Positions 36,134-44,779 of a stretch of DNA of 54,242 bases are shown here, piece by piece. A program made the position numbers and the translations under genes. Source of the DNA: Deltaproteobacteria bacterium (GTDB taxonomy: Bacteria > Desulfobacterota > Desulfomonilia > Desulfomonilales > Desulfomonilaceae). The stretch is from contig VGSG01000016.1 in assembly GCA_016875095.1 (NCBI GenBank), positions 1-54,242 of the forward strand, given 5' to 3'. How positions within the stretch are numbered: position 1 is the first letter of the stretch; the number at the start of each line of letters is the position of its first letter. Below the pieces are notes generated by a model. It worked only from the letters and a program-made list of their open reading frames with translations. It ran no database searches and was not told the origin of the DNA.

Positions 36134-36490
36134 TTAGGGTGCACCAAGATGACCAAGGAGGTCGTCAATCGCCTTTTCCACGCCTAATGCCTGTCTACGT
36201 GCTTGTTCATATAATTCCTTCATCGCCTTTTGAAGCCCGTACTCATCTGAGATTTCGCCTTCCATGTCCGACCTTATTACCTCGATAATGTTTCCCTGAT
36301 CATTACGAATGCTCAAAACATAGGTCACTTTCCAGCCGTCCTCATCAAGCGACAGGGACACAGAATAATCTGGAAAAGCAACCTGGAACGTGTCAGGACC
36401 AGCGGTCGTCTCCCAAGGGATCTCGCCTTGCTGCGTTCGCGCATGGAGTTTCATCACAAGCTCTTTGAACTTGCGCTCGATCTGGGGCAT
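36134..36490 (-). CDS. Protein of unknown function
   Basis: 118 residues, family not recognised. The first part (MPQIERKFKELVMKLHARTQQGEIPWETT) and a beta-rich middle (FQVAFPDYSVSLSLDEDGWKVTYVLSIRNDQGNIIEVI) suggest a compact a/b domain, and the end is helical. GGTGAG precedes the ATG. It follows the membrane/coiled-coil gene by 10 nt, so the two are co-transcribed and probably work together. The pair has lower GC than its neighbours, which may point to later acquisition. Confidence 0.65.
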   Translation of the reverse strand: MPQIERKFKELVMKLHARTQQGEIPWETTAGPDTFQVAFPDYSVSLSLDEDGWKVTYVLSIRNDQGNIIEVIRSDMEGEISDEYGLQKAMKELYEQARRQALGVEKAIDDLLGHLGAP

Positions 36491-36500
36491 CTTTTCTCAC

Positions 36501-36995
36501 CTACCTCTCGGTTCTCTTAATCTCAACAAGCATGCGACTAAGCGTGTCCGTCTGCCTGCTTATTATAGCATTAAGTCCTGCAATATCCGTGTCAACTGTT
36601 TCTGCAACAGCCAGCAGCCTGTCCATCTCGTTCTCCATATTTGCCAACTGAGTAACGGCATTCATCAGGCCGGTCTTGTGCTCAGAGCTGAAGTTGGGAT
36701 TGGCCGCCCGAATAGCGACGAGAGACCTCCGTACCTCAGAATATTTGTGGGGCAGGATGTGCCAATCCTTTCCCCGGTGAAGAGTCTTGATCTCTTCTAA
36801 AGCCTGGATGGCTGCAGAAACAGCGGAGATGGTGTCAAAGCGCGCTATGGCTCTCCGCGCTTCTTCTGCTGCTTTTCTCGAGCGATGGACTCCGATATTC
36901 GTGAGTATGAAACCGATAATGACCACCACCAGACTGACAATACTAGCGATATCGCCCAGACGCCATTTCGCGATGAACTTCAGAGCCTCTTCCAC
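36501..36995 (-). CDS. Membrane-anchored coiled-coil protein of unknown function
   Basis: 164 residues. One N-terminal membrane helix (about 17-36, IVSLVVVIIGFILTNIGVHR) is followed by a long helical, charged region likely to form a coiled coil, with many Ala, Glu and Arg residues. No enzymatic motif is visible. It is the first gene of a two-gene unit with the 118-residue protein. The layout (membrane anchor plus coiled coil next to a small soluble partner) is seen in several unrelated accessory systems, but I cannot assign one. Confidence 0.65.
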   Translation of the reverse strand: MEEALKFIAKWRLGDIASIVSLVVVIIGFILTNIGVHRSRKAAEEARRAIARFDTISAVSAAIQALEEIKTLHRGKDWHILPHKYSEVRRSLVAIRAANPNFSSEHKTGLMNAVTQLANMENEMDRLLAVAETVDTDIAGLNAIISRQTDTLSRMLVEIKRTER

Positions 36996-37101
36996 AGCGG
37001 TCCCTTCAGACGGATGCGCGCACGCGCGCAGATGTAGCCCACTCGCCTGTACAGATCCAAAACTCTTCTCACGCTCCCTCTCAGCGGGGCGCGCATATAT
37101 A

Positions 37102-38136
37102 TCAGTGCAGGGTGATTCTGACCGGTTTGGCGAGGGTTACGTACGTGCCGTTTGCGGATTGACTGCGGCCTGTGACACCAACGTACATCTTCAATTTATT
37201 GGCAAGCTCTTGCACTGTGTGGTTCTTCATTCTGATGCAGCCGTGAGATTGATTCCCCCCGATGCTCCACGGCGAATCGGTCCCGTGTACCCGATATCCT
37301 CCGGAATCGATTATTTGGACCTTTGGCGCCACGGCGTCGAACTCTTCCTCATCCGCTCCCGGACCACCGCGCATCTCCCTCTTGGACAAAAGGGGCATCA
37401 TGTGGCCGCCGTATACGGTGCGGCTCGGAGACTGCCCCCAGGCCCATTCGCGATCGGGCGGAATCCACCAGGGGTGGTCATCGTAGATCATGGTAATGAA
37501 AAACCGGCCGCTGGGGGTGGGGTACTCCCCAGATCCCAGGCCGACGCCTGTTTCAAAGAGAACCTTCTGCTCAGTCCCTCTCAGGCCGATGAGCCGTAGC
37601 TTGTACTCGCGGCGGTACACATGGATTTCAAGCGCGGAATAGAGGCCGGAAGGATCCCCTACCAAGCTCCCCGTCTTTCTCAGCGCGGATCCATTAGGAA
37701 GAAGCGGCCATAGTCTTGGTCCCGGAATTACCACGGTCGGGCCCAAAGAGGCAACACGCGTCCAGCGCTGCGGCAAGAGACCTCTCCCCATTCCCGGAAG
37801 AGGAAGATTGGGAGCCGCGAGGCCGCGGTCGCGGACGGACCGGTTCTCATTGTCCCATCCGTAGCGGCCGGTCATCACATGACTCGCCAGCGCCTTAGGC
37901 CAATAGTTTTTGTCTGTCTTGAGTCTGTCAAAGGGAACGGAAAGTATGGTTTCGACGATTCCGAAGCCCTTGTCTTGTAGTTCGGGAGTGTCACCGGGTC
38001 GAATAACGCTCACCAGAACATCCGGGACGAAATTGTCCCTTGCCATAGCGGGCGCGGAGCAGATGAGAGATAATAGGCAGCAGACGACCAGCCCGTAAAT
38101 ACTCCGCTGCGCCTGCGCCCTCAAACACATATCCAT
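37102..38136 (-). CDS. L,D-transpeptidase (YkuD domain), exported
   Basis: 344 residues with an N-terminal signal peptide (LVVCCLLSLICSAPAMA, cleaved after AMA). The YkuD domain lies in the C-terminal half; the catalytic site is HGTDSPWSIGGNQSHGCIRM, with Cys as nucleophile and the conserved His, Gly and Arg. These enzymes make 3-3 crosslinks in peptidoglycan or attach proteins to it. ATG 38136 is chosen because GAGAAGGGT precedes it and it places the signal peptide correctly; the frame is open further upstream. It appears monocistronic. Confidence 0.88.
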   Translation of the reverse strand: MDMCLRAQAQRSIYGLVVCCLLSLICSAPAMARDNFVPDVLVSVIRPGDTPELQDKGFGIVETILSVPFDRLKTDKNYWPKALASHVMTGRYGWDNENRSVRDRGLAAPNLPLPGMGRGLLPQRWTRVASLGPTVVIPGPRLWPLLPNGSALRKTGSLVGDPSGLYSALEIHVYRREYKLRLIGLRGTEQKVLFETGVGLGSGEYPTPSGRFFITMIYDDHPWWIPPDREWAWGQSPSRTVYGGHMMPLLSKREMRGGPGADEEEFDAVAPKVQIIDSGGYRVHGTDSPWSIGGNQSHGCIRMKNHTVQELANKLKMYVGVTGRSQSANGTYVTLAKPVRITLH

Positions 38137-38254
38137 ACCCTTCTCTACCGAACACGTTCTGCCGGGCGGCGCCGACGGCCGATCCCGAAGACATCTCAAT
38201 CTATGGTATCAAGATAGCCAAATGCTCGTCCATGTCAAGTTCAAATCGAGAGCC

Positions 38255-38554
38255 CTACCGAAAAATCGGATACGGGTTGGCCCCGTACGAAACCCCGTGG
38301 CAGGGAAGCCTTTTGGACGGGCAAGCCGTCTGGATGGCGCACGGAACGGCTTGGCGTTGGATCCCCGGAATCCGGCATGGCGCCGCGCAAGGGCTGCAGA
38401 CCGGAGGAAATACGCAGGGCGCGGGAGAGAATTGATCCAAACAAGCATCATCCCGCGGTAGCCCGAACGACGGCATTGCGCCGGCCTGATCGGTGGTGAG
38501 CATTGCGCTTGCGCAGATAACCGCGACAGCAACTATACCGATGACCCTCTTCAT
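38255..38554 (-). CDS. Small cysteine- and proline-rich secreted protein
   Basis: 99 residues. A signal peptide (MKRVIGIVAVAVICASAMLT, probable cleavage after QAGA) is followed by a 73-residue mature part with nine cysteines and many prolines (CVFPPVCSPCAAPCRIPG). No known family. GAGG precedes the ATG and a promoter lies upstream. Such proteins may be disulfide-bonded envelope proteins or metal binders; the sequence does not decide. Confidence 0.65.
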   Translation of the reverse strand: MKRVIGIVAVAVICASAMLTTDQAGAMPSFGLPRDDACLDQFSPAPCVFPPVCSPCAAPCRIPGIQRQAVPCAIQTACPSKRLPCHGVSYGANPYPIFR

Positions 38555-38607
38555 TGCAGACCTCAGAAGCTACTTTAGAGACGCGCGACGCGTCCCCGTG
38601 AGTTGGC

Positions 38608-38634
38608 GTTATACAATACATTGATATTTGTCAA
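38608..38634 (-). promoter_or_regulatory. Candidate promoter of the cysteine-rich secreted protein
   Basis: On the minus strand TTGACA (38634-38629) is followed after 15 nt by TATAAC (38613-38608). Both boxes are close to consensus, the spacer is a little short. The -35 region is part of an inverted repeat ATTGACAAATATCAAT, a possible regulator site. The distance to the start codon is about 55 nt. Confidence 0.5.
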
Positions 38635-38867
38635 TATAATAGCACCTAAACGATCAAAATGTCAACTAATTCAGTAATTGACGGCCGTATCTGTTCCCCG
38701 ACTTCTTCGCGGATCGTTCGTTTCGCGAGATCCCCACATGGCCGCGATGTGACTGCTCGATACTCCCTCGGCTCAGAACTTGGTTACTTAAAAGATTCAT
38801 TGACGCGAGGAAAAGAGATCGATCGGGTTGGCTCAAGCGAAATCCCACGGCCCGATGTAGTCACCCC

Positions 38868-38953
38868 GGCCAACCCAGGATCGTGTTCCGGATCAGGTTC
38901 CGAGAGTCCGGAAAGTATTGAAGGAACTGGGTTCCGGCTTCCTCCGGAATGAC
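38868..38953. repeat. Degenerate dispersed repeat
   Basis: The 468-bp gap between 38640 and 39108 has no supported gene. Part of it (38868-38953) carries motifs of the CCGGAATGACA type repeated in opposite senses (GTTCCGGATCAGGTTCCG, AACTGGGTTCCGG, CCTCCGGAATGACA), like the MITE-like element at 31291-31416. It is degraded, so the borders are approximate. Confidence 0.45.
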
Positions 38954-39108
38954 AAGCTGCCGTATTTTACGCGGTTTCTCCTCCCCGGAGCAACTGAATC
39001 AATACTTCCTTATCGCTTTCCCCCTTGACCGAGAATTGACCTTTGGAATAATGGATGCGCATCTTCTCCTCAAGACAACAGCTCTAGCGTAAGACGTGAG
39101 GAGTGCGA

Positions 39109-39366
39109 ATGCCTAATGTGCGAATGAGAAGGCCCACCGCGGTCCGACCCGCGGCCAAGGCGAAAAAGAAAAGTCAGTTCCGGCAATTCCAGGCCACTGA
39201 ATTATATTGCCCAAAATGCGGTCGATCGATGCCCGTGCGAGAGCGGCTGCTGCTCGTCCTCCCTGAGGGCGACAAGTACGAATACCTCTGCGCGGCCTGC
39301 GGGACCTCGGTGGGAGATCGTATTGTTCGAGGCGAGCAGCGGCCGCTCCTCATCGTTCCGAAATGA
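39109..39366 (+). CDS. Small zinc-ribbon protein
   Basis: 85 residues. A basic N-terminal tail (MRRPTAVRPAAKAKKKSQF) leads to a zinc ribbon with two CxxC knuckles, YCPKCGRSMPVRERLLLVLP and LCAACGTSVG. The fold and tail suggest binding to nucleic acid or to a larger complex, but no precise family is recognised. The ATG at 39109 has GAGGAG before it and is preferred to the GTG at 39103. Confidence 0.7.
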   Translation: MPNVRMRRPTAVRPAAKAKKKSQFRQFQATELYCPKCGRSMPVRERLLLVLPEGDKYEYLCAACGTSVGDRIVRGEQRPLLIVPK

Positions 39367-39612
39367 GCGAGGAGCGAAACGATCCCGCGCCTCGCGGAAC
39401 AATCTTTTTTTTGGCGCCTGGGAGATTGCTGCGGGCTGCCCGCCCTCGTAACGATCATGGATGCGCTGCGGATTTATTTGTATGACACCAGAGTCGGGGC
39501 GCGATATCTGACGATCTGCCCGGCGGAGGAACGGTCGCGGCGCACGCGGAGAGGATGTTTTCCCGGGAGACTTATCGCGCACGCGGTTGTCGGACACAGC
39601 GGGTCGAGCGCT

Positions 39613-39801
39613 TCAACTTGCTTGGAGCCACAGCGGTAGCAGGAGTTCCTTCATTTGACGAGTATAGGACTTCAGCCACTTTTCATCGGGGAATCGGTTT
39701 CGTCCTATGGCCCTGCGGATCTCCTCCGCGAGGGGATGCTTTGGGAATTTTCCGAGGAACTGATCATACGTCTTGGAAAATTCTTGAAAAGCTGATGTCA
39801 T
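39613..39801 (-). CDS. Small acidic/basic helical protein of unknown function
   Basis: 62 residues, no family recognised (TSAFQEFSKTYDQFLGKFPKHPLAEEIRRAIGRNRFPDEKWLKSYTRQMKELL). GGAGG lies 5-9 nt before the ATG at 39801, a strong sign that it is translated. It is downstream of the hydrogenase terminator, so it has its own promoter, perhaps in the AT-rich stretch 39840-39905. Confidence 0.55.
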   Translation of the reverse strand: MTSAFQEFSKTYDQFLGKFPKHPLAEEIRRAIGRNRFPDEKWLKSYTRQMKELLLPLWLQAS

Positions 39802-39937
39802 AGTCACCTCCGGCATATTCGCATTTCGGTGTCCCCTGTTACTATGAGACGCTCTAGTATTAATTAAGTTTCAATACTTAGGCTTATATTATTATTCGTA
39901 TATATTCCGATAGCATCTGGCGCGGGGACCGACGGGA

Positions 39938-39970
39938 CAAAAAAAGAAGGACGGCGCAACCGCCGTCCTT
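39938..39970 (-). terminator. Intrinsic terminator of the hydrogenase operon
   Basis: On the minus strand a perfect 10-bp stem (AAGGACGGCG with CGCCGTCCTT, 39947-39970, 4-nt loop) runs into C followed by a run of T (39938-39946 region). It lies 25 bp after the stop of the large subunit, so it ends the operon. Confidence 0.85.
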
Positions 39971-39994
39971 CCTCAATCTAAGAGGCGTTAGTCC

Positions 39995-41659
39995 CTAGCT
40001 TACTCGGAACTTGTACACCTCATTGGTCTGCGGATCGATCACGTGGACCGCGCACGCGATGCACGGGTCGAAGGAGTGGACTGTTCTGAGGATTTCCAGG
40101 GGCTTCTTGGGATCAGCCACCGGGGTGCCGATGAGGGCGTTCTCCACGGGGCCTTTCTGGCCCGCATTGTCTCGCGGACCCAGGTTCCAGGTCGACGGGA
40201 CCACCTGCTGGTAATTCTTGATCTTGCCCTTCTCGATGTTGATCCAGTGTCCGAGGGATCCCCGCGCCACGTCGTTCAGGCCGAAACCCTGGCCGTTGAC
40301 GCTTTCATCGAGTTTGTAATCGGTGAAAGTCTTGGTATCGCCCTTCTTGATGTTCTCGATGAGGTCCATGGTCCACTTTTCGGCTCGCTTGAGATTGACC
40401 AGGCACTTGATTGCCCGCGCGCCTATGCGGCCCAGGGTGGAGAAGAGCGCGTCGGGTTTGGCGTCGAGCGCCTTGAGCACTCCGTCCACGGTCTCCTTAA
40501 TCTCTTTGTTGCCGCCGACGTACGAGACAAGGCACTGGGCAAGCGGTCCGACTTCCATTGCCTTGCCGTCGTACCGGGGCGCTTTGAGCCACGTATACTT
40601 GCCGTCTTTGTCCTTGGTGTTGGGGACCGCGCCCTTGAGCTGGTCGCCGCCGAGAGGCTTGGTTTCGCCCACGGCCGGGTTGAGCGGCTTGTCACCCTCG
40701 TACCACGAGCACTTCACATCTTCGGTGATCTTGGCCGGATCCACCGGGACCAGCGCAAGCTTGCCGTCCACGAGCGCTCCTCTTGGGAAGTAGAACGTGT
40801 CGGGCTCTTTATCACCTTCGGGGAAGTCGCCATAACAGAGGAAGTTCTTATTGCCGCCGATCTTGAACCAGTCTTTGTAGAATGACGCGACCGCCAAAAC
40901 GTCAGGGACGTATACTTCCTCAACGAACTTGATCTGCTCACGCAGCATGAAGAGGTAATGGGAAATACGGTCGGCGTCGAGCTGCTCGATCACCGTGACA
41001 CCACCGGGGAGATGACCTTGCAAGTGGGGGTTCTTTGCGCCCCAGATCGCGGTCATCTGCGCGGCGTAGACCTGCTGGCGGAGGTTGTCCAGGTAATGAC
41101 CGACAGCCATCAGGTTTGCTTCGGGGGGCAACTTGTACGCCGGGTGGCCCCAGTATGCGTTGGCAAAGGGGCCAAGCTGGCCTGAATCCACGAATGCCTT
41201 GAGTTTGCCCTTTAGGCCTTCGTAGTACTTCTTGCTCTGAGGGCGGCCGCTGACTTTGTCGGAGAGTTCCGCGGCCTTCTTGGGGTCTGCCTTGAGCGCT
41301 GAGACCACATCAACCCAGTCAAGCGCGCACAGTTGATAAAAATGGACCGGATGGTCATGGCCGTTCTGGGCCGCGTGGGTTAGGTTGCGGACGATTCTCG
41401 CGTTTGTGGGAATTTGGATCTTGAGCGCGTCTTCCACAGCCCTGACGCTCGCCAGAGAGTGCACCAGGGTGCACACGCCGCAGGAGCGCTGGGTGAGCAG
41501 ATGAGCATCCCTTGGGTCTCTCCCCTGGAGGATGATCTCCAGGCCACGAAAGAGTGTGCCGCTGCTCCACGCGTCCTTGACTTTCCCGTCTGCTATCTCG
41601 ACCTCGATACGGAGGTGGCCTTCTATCCTTGGAATTGGGTCAACCACAACTCTTGCCAT
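39995..41659 (-). CDS. [NiFe] hydrogenase large subunit
   Basis: 554-residue catalytic subunit of a periplasmic uptake hydrogenase that splits H2. The nickel is held by RSCGVCTLVHSLASV near the N-terminus and DPCIACAVH near the C-terminus. The 15 residues after that His (VIDPQTNEVYKFRVS) are the part removed by a maturation endopeptidase. All four ligands are Cys, so it is not a [NiFeSe] enzyme. It lies 58 bp after the small subunit, has its own ribosome site (AAGGAGC), and is followed by a strong terminator. No maturation genes, protease or cytochrome b subunit are adjacent. Similar two-gene units occur in Desulfovibrio-type (group 1) enzymes. Confidence 0.95.
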   Translation of the reverse strand: MARVVVDPIPRIEGHLRIEVEIADGKVKDAWSSGTLFRGLEIILQGRDPRDAHLLTQRSCGVCTLVHSLASVRAVEDALKIQIPTNARIVRNLTHAAQNGHDHPVHFYQLCALDWVDVVSALKADPKKAAELSDKVSGRPQSKKYYEGLKGKLKAFVDSGQLGPFANAYWGHPAYKLPPEANLMAVGHYLDNLRQQVYAAQMTAIWGAKNPHLQGHLPGGVTVIEQLDADRISHYLFMLREQIKFVEEVYVPDVLAVASFYKDWFKIGGNKNFLCYGDFPEGDKEPDTFYFPRGALVDGKLALVPVDPAKITEDVKCSWYEGDKPLNPAVGETKPLGGDQLKGAVPNTKDKDGKYTWLKAPRYDGKAMEVGPLAQCLVSYVGGNKEIKETVDGVLKALDAKPDALFSTLGRIGARAIKCLVNLKRAEKWTMDLIENIKKGDTKTFTDYKLDESVNGQGFGLNDVARGSLGHWINIEKGKIKNYQQVVPSTWNLGPRDNAGQKGPVENALIGTPVADPKKPLEILRTVHSFDPCIACAVHVIDPQTNEVYKFRVS

Positions 41660-41717
41660 TGCTTCGCTCCTTTTGAAAAGCTGATCTCACAGAGCTCGGA
41701 TCGGCTCTTCCGCCCGA

Positions 41718-42656
41718 TTAGTACTTGGCGACGTAGAAGGGGGCCATAGCGTCCCAGAAATCCGGTTCGCTGCACCCGATGCAGGGATGGCCTGCGCCCA
41801 CCGGCCAGTTGGTTCCCTGGTTCCACTTAATCTTCGGGCAGTTGTTGAAGGTGTCCGGCCCCTTGCAGCCCACTTTCGCCAGGCAGTAACCCTTGGCCGC
41901 GCCTTCGTCACCGAACACTTTTACGAACTCCTCATTCTCAAAATGGCCTCTTCTCTCGCAATTGTCGTGGATGAGGTACCCGTAGGCGAACAGCGGCCGG
42001 CCCTTGTCATCGAGCGCGGGGAGTTTGCCCAGCAGCAGGTAATGAACCACGGTTGCGACCATGTTGTCCGCGTTGGGAGGGCATCCCGGAATGTTGACCG
42101 TCTTGACGCCGGTGGCCGCCGAGATGCTCTTGGCTTCGGTAGGATTGGGTTTTGCCGCCTGCACGCCGCCAAAGGCAGAGCAGCTACCCACGCAGATGGT
42201 CGCCGCCGCGTTCTTCACTACCTCGGTAGTCATCTCCAACATTGTTTTTCCGTGGATCTGCCCGTAAGCCCCGTTGTCTTTGGTCGGGATAGCCCCTTCG
42301 CAAATGCAGATGTACTTGCCCTTCTGTTCCGCCACGGTCTTCTTGAGAATCTCCTCCGCCTGGTCGCCGGCCGCTGCCATTATGGTTTCGTTATAGGCCA
42401 GGTCGATAACGTCCAGGACGATGTCCGCGATCCACGGATGGGTGGTTCGTATGAATGACTCCACGCACCCGGTGCACTCGGCGTTGTTCAACCAGACGAC
42501 CGTGGGACGCGTCTTTGCGGCGGCCTCAGCGATTCTCGGAACAAATGACATGGGAAGTCCCAGAACGGTTGCCATCAAGCCGCAGAACTTCATGAAGTCC
42601 CTGCGTGACACCCCTTTCTCCACCAACCTTTCTGGCATCTCGATGGGCTTGTCCAT
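41718..42656 (-). CDS. [NiFe] hydrogenase small subunit, Tat-exported
   Basis: 312-residue iron-sulfur subunit. The N-terminal twin-arginine signal SRRDFMKFCGLMATVLGLP exports the folded heterodimer. The proximal cluster is bound by NAECTGCVESF, ICVGSCSAFGG and PGCPPNADN; the medial and distal clusters by IHDNCERRGHFENEEF, YCLAKVGCKGPDTFNNCP and HPCIGCSEPDFWD. There is no C-terminal membrane anchor, so the enzyme is probably soluble in the periplasm and passes electrons to cytochrome c. A strong ribosome site (AAGGAGG) precedes the ATG. It is the first gene of the operon; the 290-bp region upstream contains no clear sigma-54 or -35/-10 promoter that I can read. Confidence 0.95.
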   Translation of the reverse strand: MDKPIEMPERLVEKGVSRRDFMKFCGLMATVLGLPMSFVPRIAEAAAKTRPTVVWLNNAECTGCVESFIRTTHPWIADIVLDVIDLAYNETIMAAAGDQAEEILKKTVAEQKGKYICICEGAIPTKDNGAYGQIHGKTMLEMTTEVVKNAAATICVGSCSAFGGVQAAKPNPTEAKSISAATGVKTVNIPGCPPNADNMVATVVHYLLLGKLPALDDKGRPLFAYGYLIHDNCERRGHFENEEFVKVFGDEGAAKGYCLAKVGCKGPDTFNNCPKIKWNQGTNWPVGAGHPCIGCSEPDFWDAMAPFYVAKY

Positions 42657-42946
42657 AAGCTACCTCCTTCTCTAAGCAGTTTCGGGAACGGTTGGTTTTT
42701 CACGTTGACTTAAGAGACCGGCGGGAGCTCATTCAAAGTTCCCCCACTGGTCCGCCTCAAGCCCCAGACTTGTCGTTCATTCGCTCATATTGAGTTTTCT
42801 TGAAACGCGAAGGGCAAGAAGCGGCGCCGATTCATTTGGAATGAGCCTTGCACCCCTGGCAAGGGCCTAACATAGATGAGAAACGGCGCAAAATCAAGGC
42901 AAATGTTCAGCAATTCCAGAGTGCTACGATATTTCGGAGCGTGCCA

Positions 42947-44224
42947 CTAAACGCTCTGCTCCACCGCGGCCAACGTCCGCTCAATGTCCTCCTCCGAATG
43001 AGCCGCGCTCACAAACCAGGCCTCGAACGCGGATGGCGCCAGATAGATCCCTTGATCCAGCATCCGAGAGAAAAACTTCACAAACGCGCCCCTGTCCGAA
43101 GTGAGAACCTCTTCATAACAAGTGACAGGGCCGGGATTGAAAAAGAGCGACATCATTGACCCCACGCGGCGCAAAGTGTGGGGAATGCCTTTTCCGGCCA
43201 GAATGTCCTTGACACCTTTCGCGAGTTTCGCCGATCTGCTCTCCAGTTCTCGATAGACCTCCCCGGTCCGCAACAGCCTGAGCATTGTCAGTCCCGCGGC
43301 CACGGCCAAAGGATTCCCTGACAGGGTCCCTGCCTGGTACACCCCTCCTTCGGGCGCGAGAGACTCCATGATGGATCGCGGGCCGCCGAAAGCCCCCACG
43401 GGGAGCCCACCGCCTATGACCTTCCCCAGACAGGTGAGGTCCGGGATTACTCCGTAAAGCTCTTGCGCGCCCCCCGGCGCCACCCGAAAGCCGGTGATAA
43501 CTTCATCGAAGATGAGCAGCGCCGCGTGCTTGGCGCAGAGGTCCCGGAGTACCGCGAGAAACCCTTGTTGTGGCGGCACAACACCCATGTTTCCCGCGAC
43601 GGGCTCCAGAACTACCGCGGCCACCGAATCGGCGTGCTCGTTGAAACACGCGGCCACCTGATCCAGTTTGTTGTACTGGAGGACGATCGTCTCTCCTACC
43701 ACGGTTTCCGGCACGCCCATAGAGTCAGGAACTGAGAAGGTGGCCGCTCCTGAGCCCGCGCTTGCGAGGAGGCCGTCGGAATGGCCGTGGTAACACCCTG
43801 AGAACTTTATGATCTTGTTCCGGCCTGTGTAACCCCTGGCCAATCGGATGGCGCTCATTACAGCTTCGGTCCCGGAATTGACCAATCGGACCATTTCGAT
43901 GGAGGGGACCATCTCTGTGATGGTTTGGGCCATTTCCAATTCGCCGCGGGTGGGCGCGCCAAAGGACGTGCCGCGTTTCATGGCTTCTTCCAAGGCTTCC
44001 AAGACCCGTGGATGCGCGTGTCCGAGAATCAGAGGTCCCCATGAGCCCACGTAGTCGATGTATTCGTTTCCGTCTTCGTCTACGATCCGGGATCCCTTGC
44101 CGGAACGAATAAAGCGGGGTGGAAGGCCGACGGCCTTGAAAGCCCTGACCGGTGAATTCACCCCCCCGGGGATCACCTGCCTTGCCTGCTGATACAACAA
44201 CTCCGATATCTTTGCGCCGGGCAT
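42947..44224 (-). CDS. hemL: Glutamate-1-semialdehyde 2,1-aminomutase
   Basis: 425 residues, the normal length. HemL converts glutamate-1-semialdehyde to 5-aminolevulinate, the first committed tetrapyrrole step from glutamyl-tRNA. The motifs GGVNSPVRAFKAVG, FSGCYHGHSDGLLASAGSG, LIFDEVITGFRVAPGGAQ and the PLP lysine in LGKVIGGGLPVGAFGG are typical. The 15-nt gap after the AhbB-like gene shows an operon. hemA, hemB and hemC are not in the window. Confidence 0.96.
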   Translation of the reverse strand: MPGAKISELLYQQARQVIPGGVNSPVRAFKAVGLPPRFIRSGKGSRIVDEDGNEYIDYVGSWGPLILGHAHPRVLEALEEAMKRGTSFGAPTRGELEMAQTITEMVPSIEMVRLVNSGTEAVMSAIRLARGYTGRNKIIKFSGCYHGHSDGLLASAGSGAATFSVPDSMGVPETVVGETIVLQYNKLDQVAACFNEHADSVAAVVLEPVAGNMGVVPPQQGFLAVLRDLCAKHAALLIFDEVITGFRVAPGGAQELYGVIPDLTCLGKVIGGGLPVGAFGGPRSIMESLAPEGGVYQAGTLSGNPLAVAAGLTMLRLLRTGEVYRELESRSAKLAKGVKDILAGKGIPHTLRRVGSMMSLFFNPGPVTCYEEVLTSDRGAFVKFFSRMLDQGIYLAPSAFEAWFVSAAHSEEDIERTLAAVEQSV

Positions 44225-44239
44225 GATGTTCTTCCTCTG

Positions 44240-44728
44240 CTACTCATCGTCTCCGAAATAGGTCATGCTGGTCTTCTTGAGCTCGCGTTCGCTAAAGAGG
44301 ATCTCGTAATCCTTTACGCCCACAGCCTGGGACATTTGCCTGACAACGTCGAGGCACCCCTCTTTAGAAGAGGCGTGAACCATCGTAAAGAGCCGCGCGC
44401 CTTTTGCTCCGAACGGCGGGCGCTCGTAGCAATGAGTCACCTGCGGGAATCGGGTCAACAACCGGCCTACTTCGTCGACGCGGTCCGGCTCCACGGCCCA
44501 GATCACCATACCGTTAAATTCTATCCCAGCCTCGATGTGCCGTATCATAGCCCCGATCCGACGGATGACCTCTTGATCCTGCATGCGACGGATCCGTCGG
44601 ATTACCTCTTGCTCCGATATGGTCAACTCGTGAGCGATCTTTGCGTACGGTTCCGGGGACTCATCGAGGTCTCCCTGGAGGGCCATAAGGATTTTCTTGT
44701 CGATGCTATCCAGCTTTGCGTGCGACAT
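44240..44728 (-). CDS. ahbB: AhbB-like siroheme decarboxylase (AsnC/Lrp family)
   Basis: 162 residues. An N-terminal helix-turn-helix (DSIDKKILMALQGDLDESPEPYAKIAHELTISEQEVIRRIRRM) is followed by a ligand-binding ab domain (FNGMVIWAVEPDRVDEVG, VTHCYERPPF). Together with a partner, AhbA, it removes two acetate carboxyls from siroheme on the alternative heme route of sulfate reducers. The segment RRIGAMIRHIEAGIEFNG fits the AhbB group. AhbA is not adjacent. hemL follows in the same operon, which supports a role in tetrapyrrole synthesis rather than as a plain Lrp-type regulator. Confidence 0.78.
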   Translation of the reverse strand: MSHAKLDSIDKKILMALQGDLDESPEPYAKIAHELTISEQEVIRRIRRMQDQEVIRRIGAMIRHIEAGIEFNGMVIWAVEPDRVDEVGRLLTRFPQVTHCYERPPFGAKGARLFTMVHASSKEGCLDVVRQMSQAVGVKDYEILFSERELKKTSMTYFGDDE

Positions 44729-44779
44729 CAGTCTGGCATGCTCAATTAAATTGGCCTACTATATACTCCGGTGAGAATC

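Noticed and set aside
38239-38250. GTTCAAATC resembling a tRNA T-loop
   Set aside because: No flanking T-stem, acceptor stem or anticodon arm could be built around it.
39995-41659. Possible [NiFeSe] hydrogenase
   Set aside because: The C-terminal motif is DPCIACAVH with Cys at the selenocysteine position and no TGA there.
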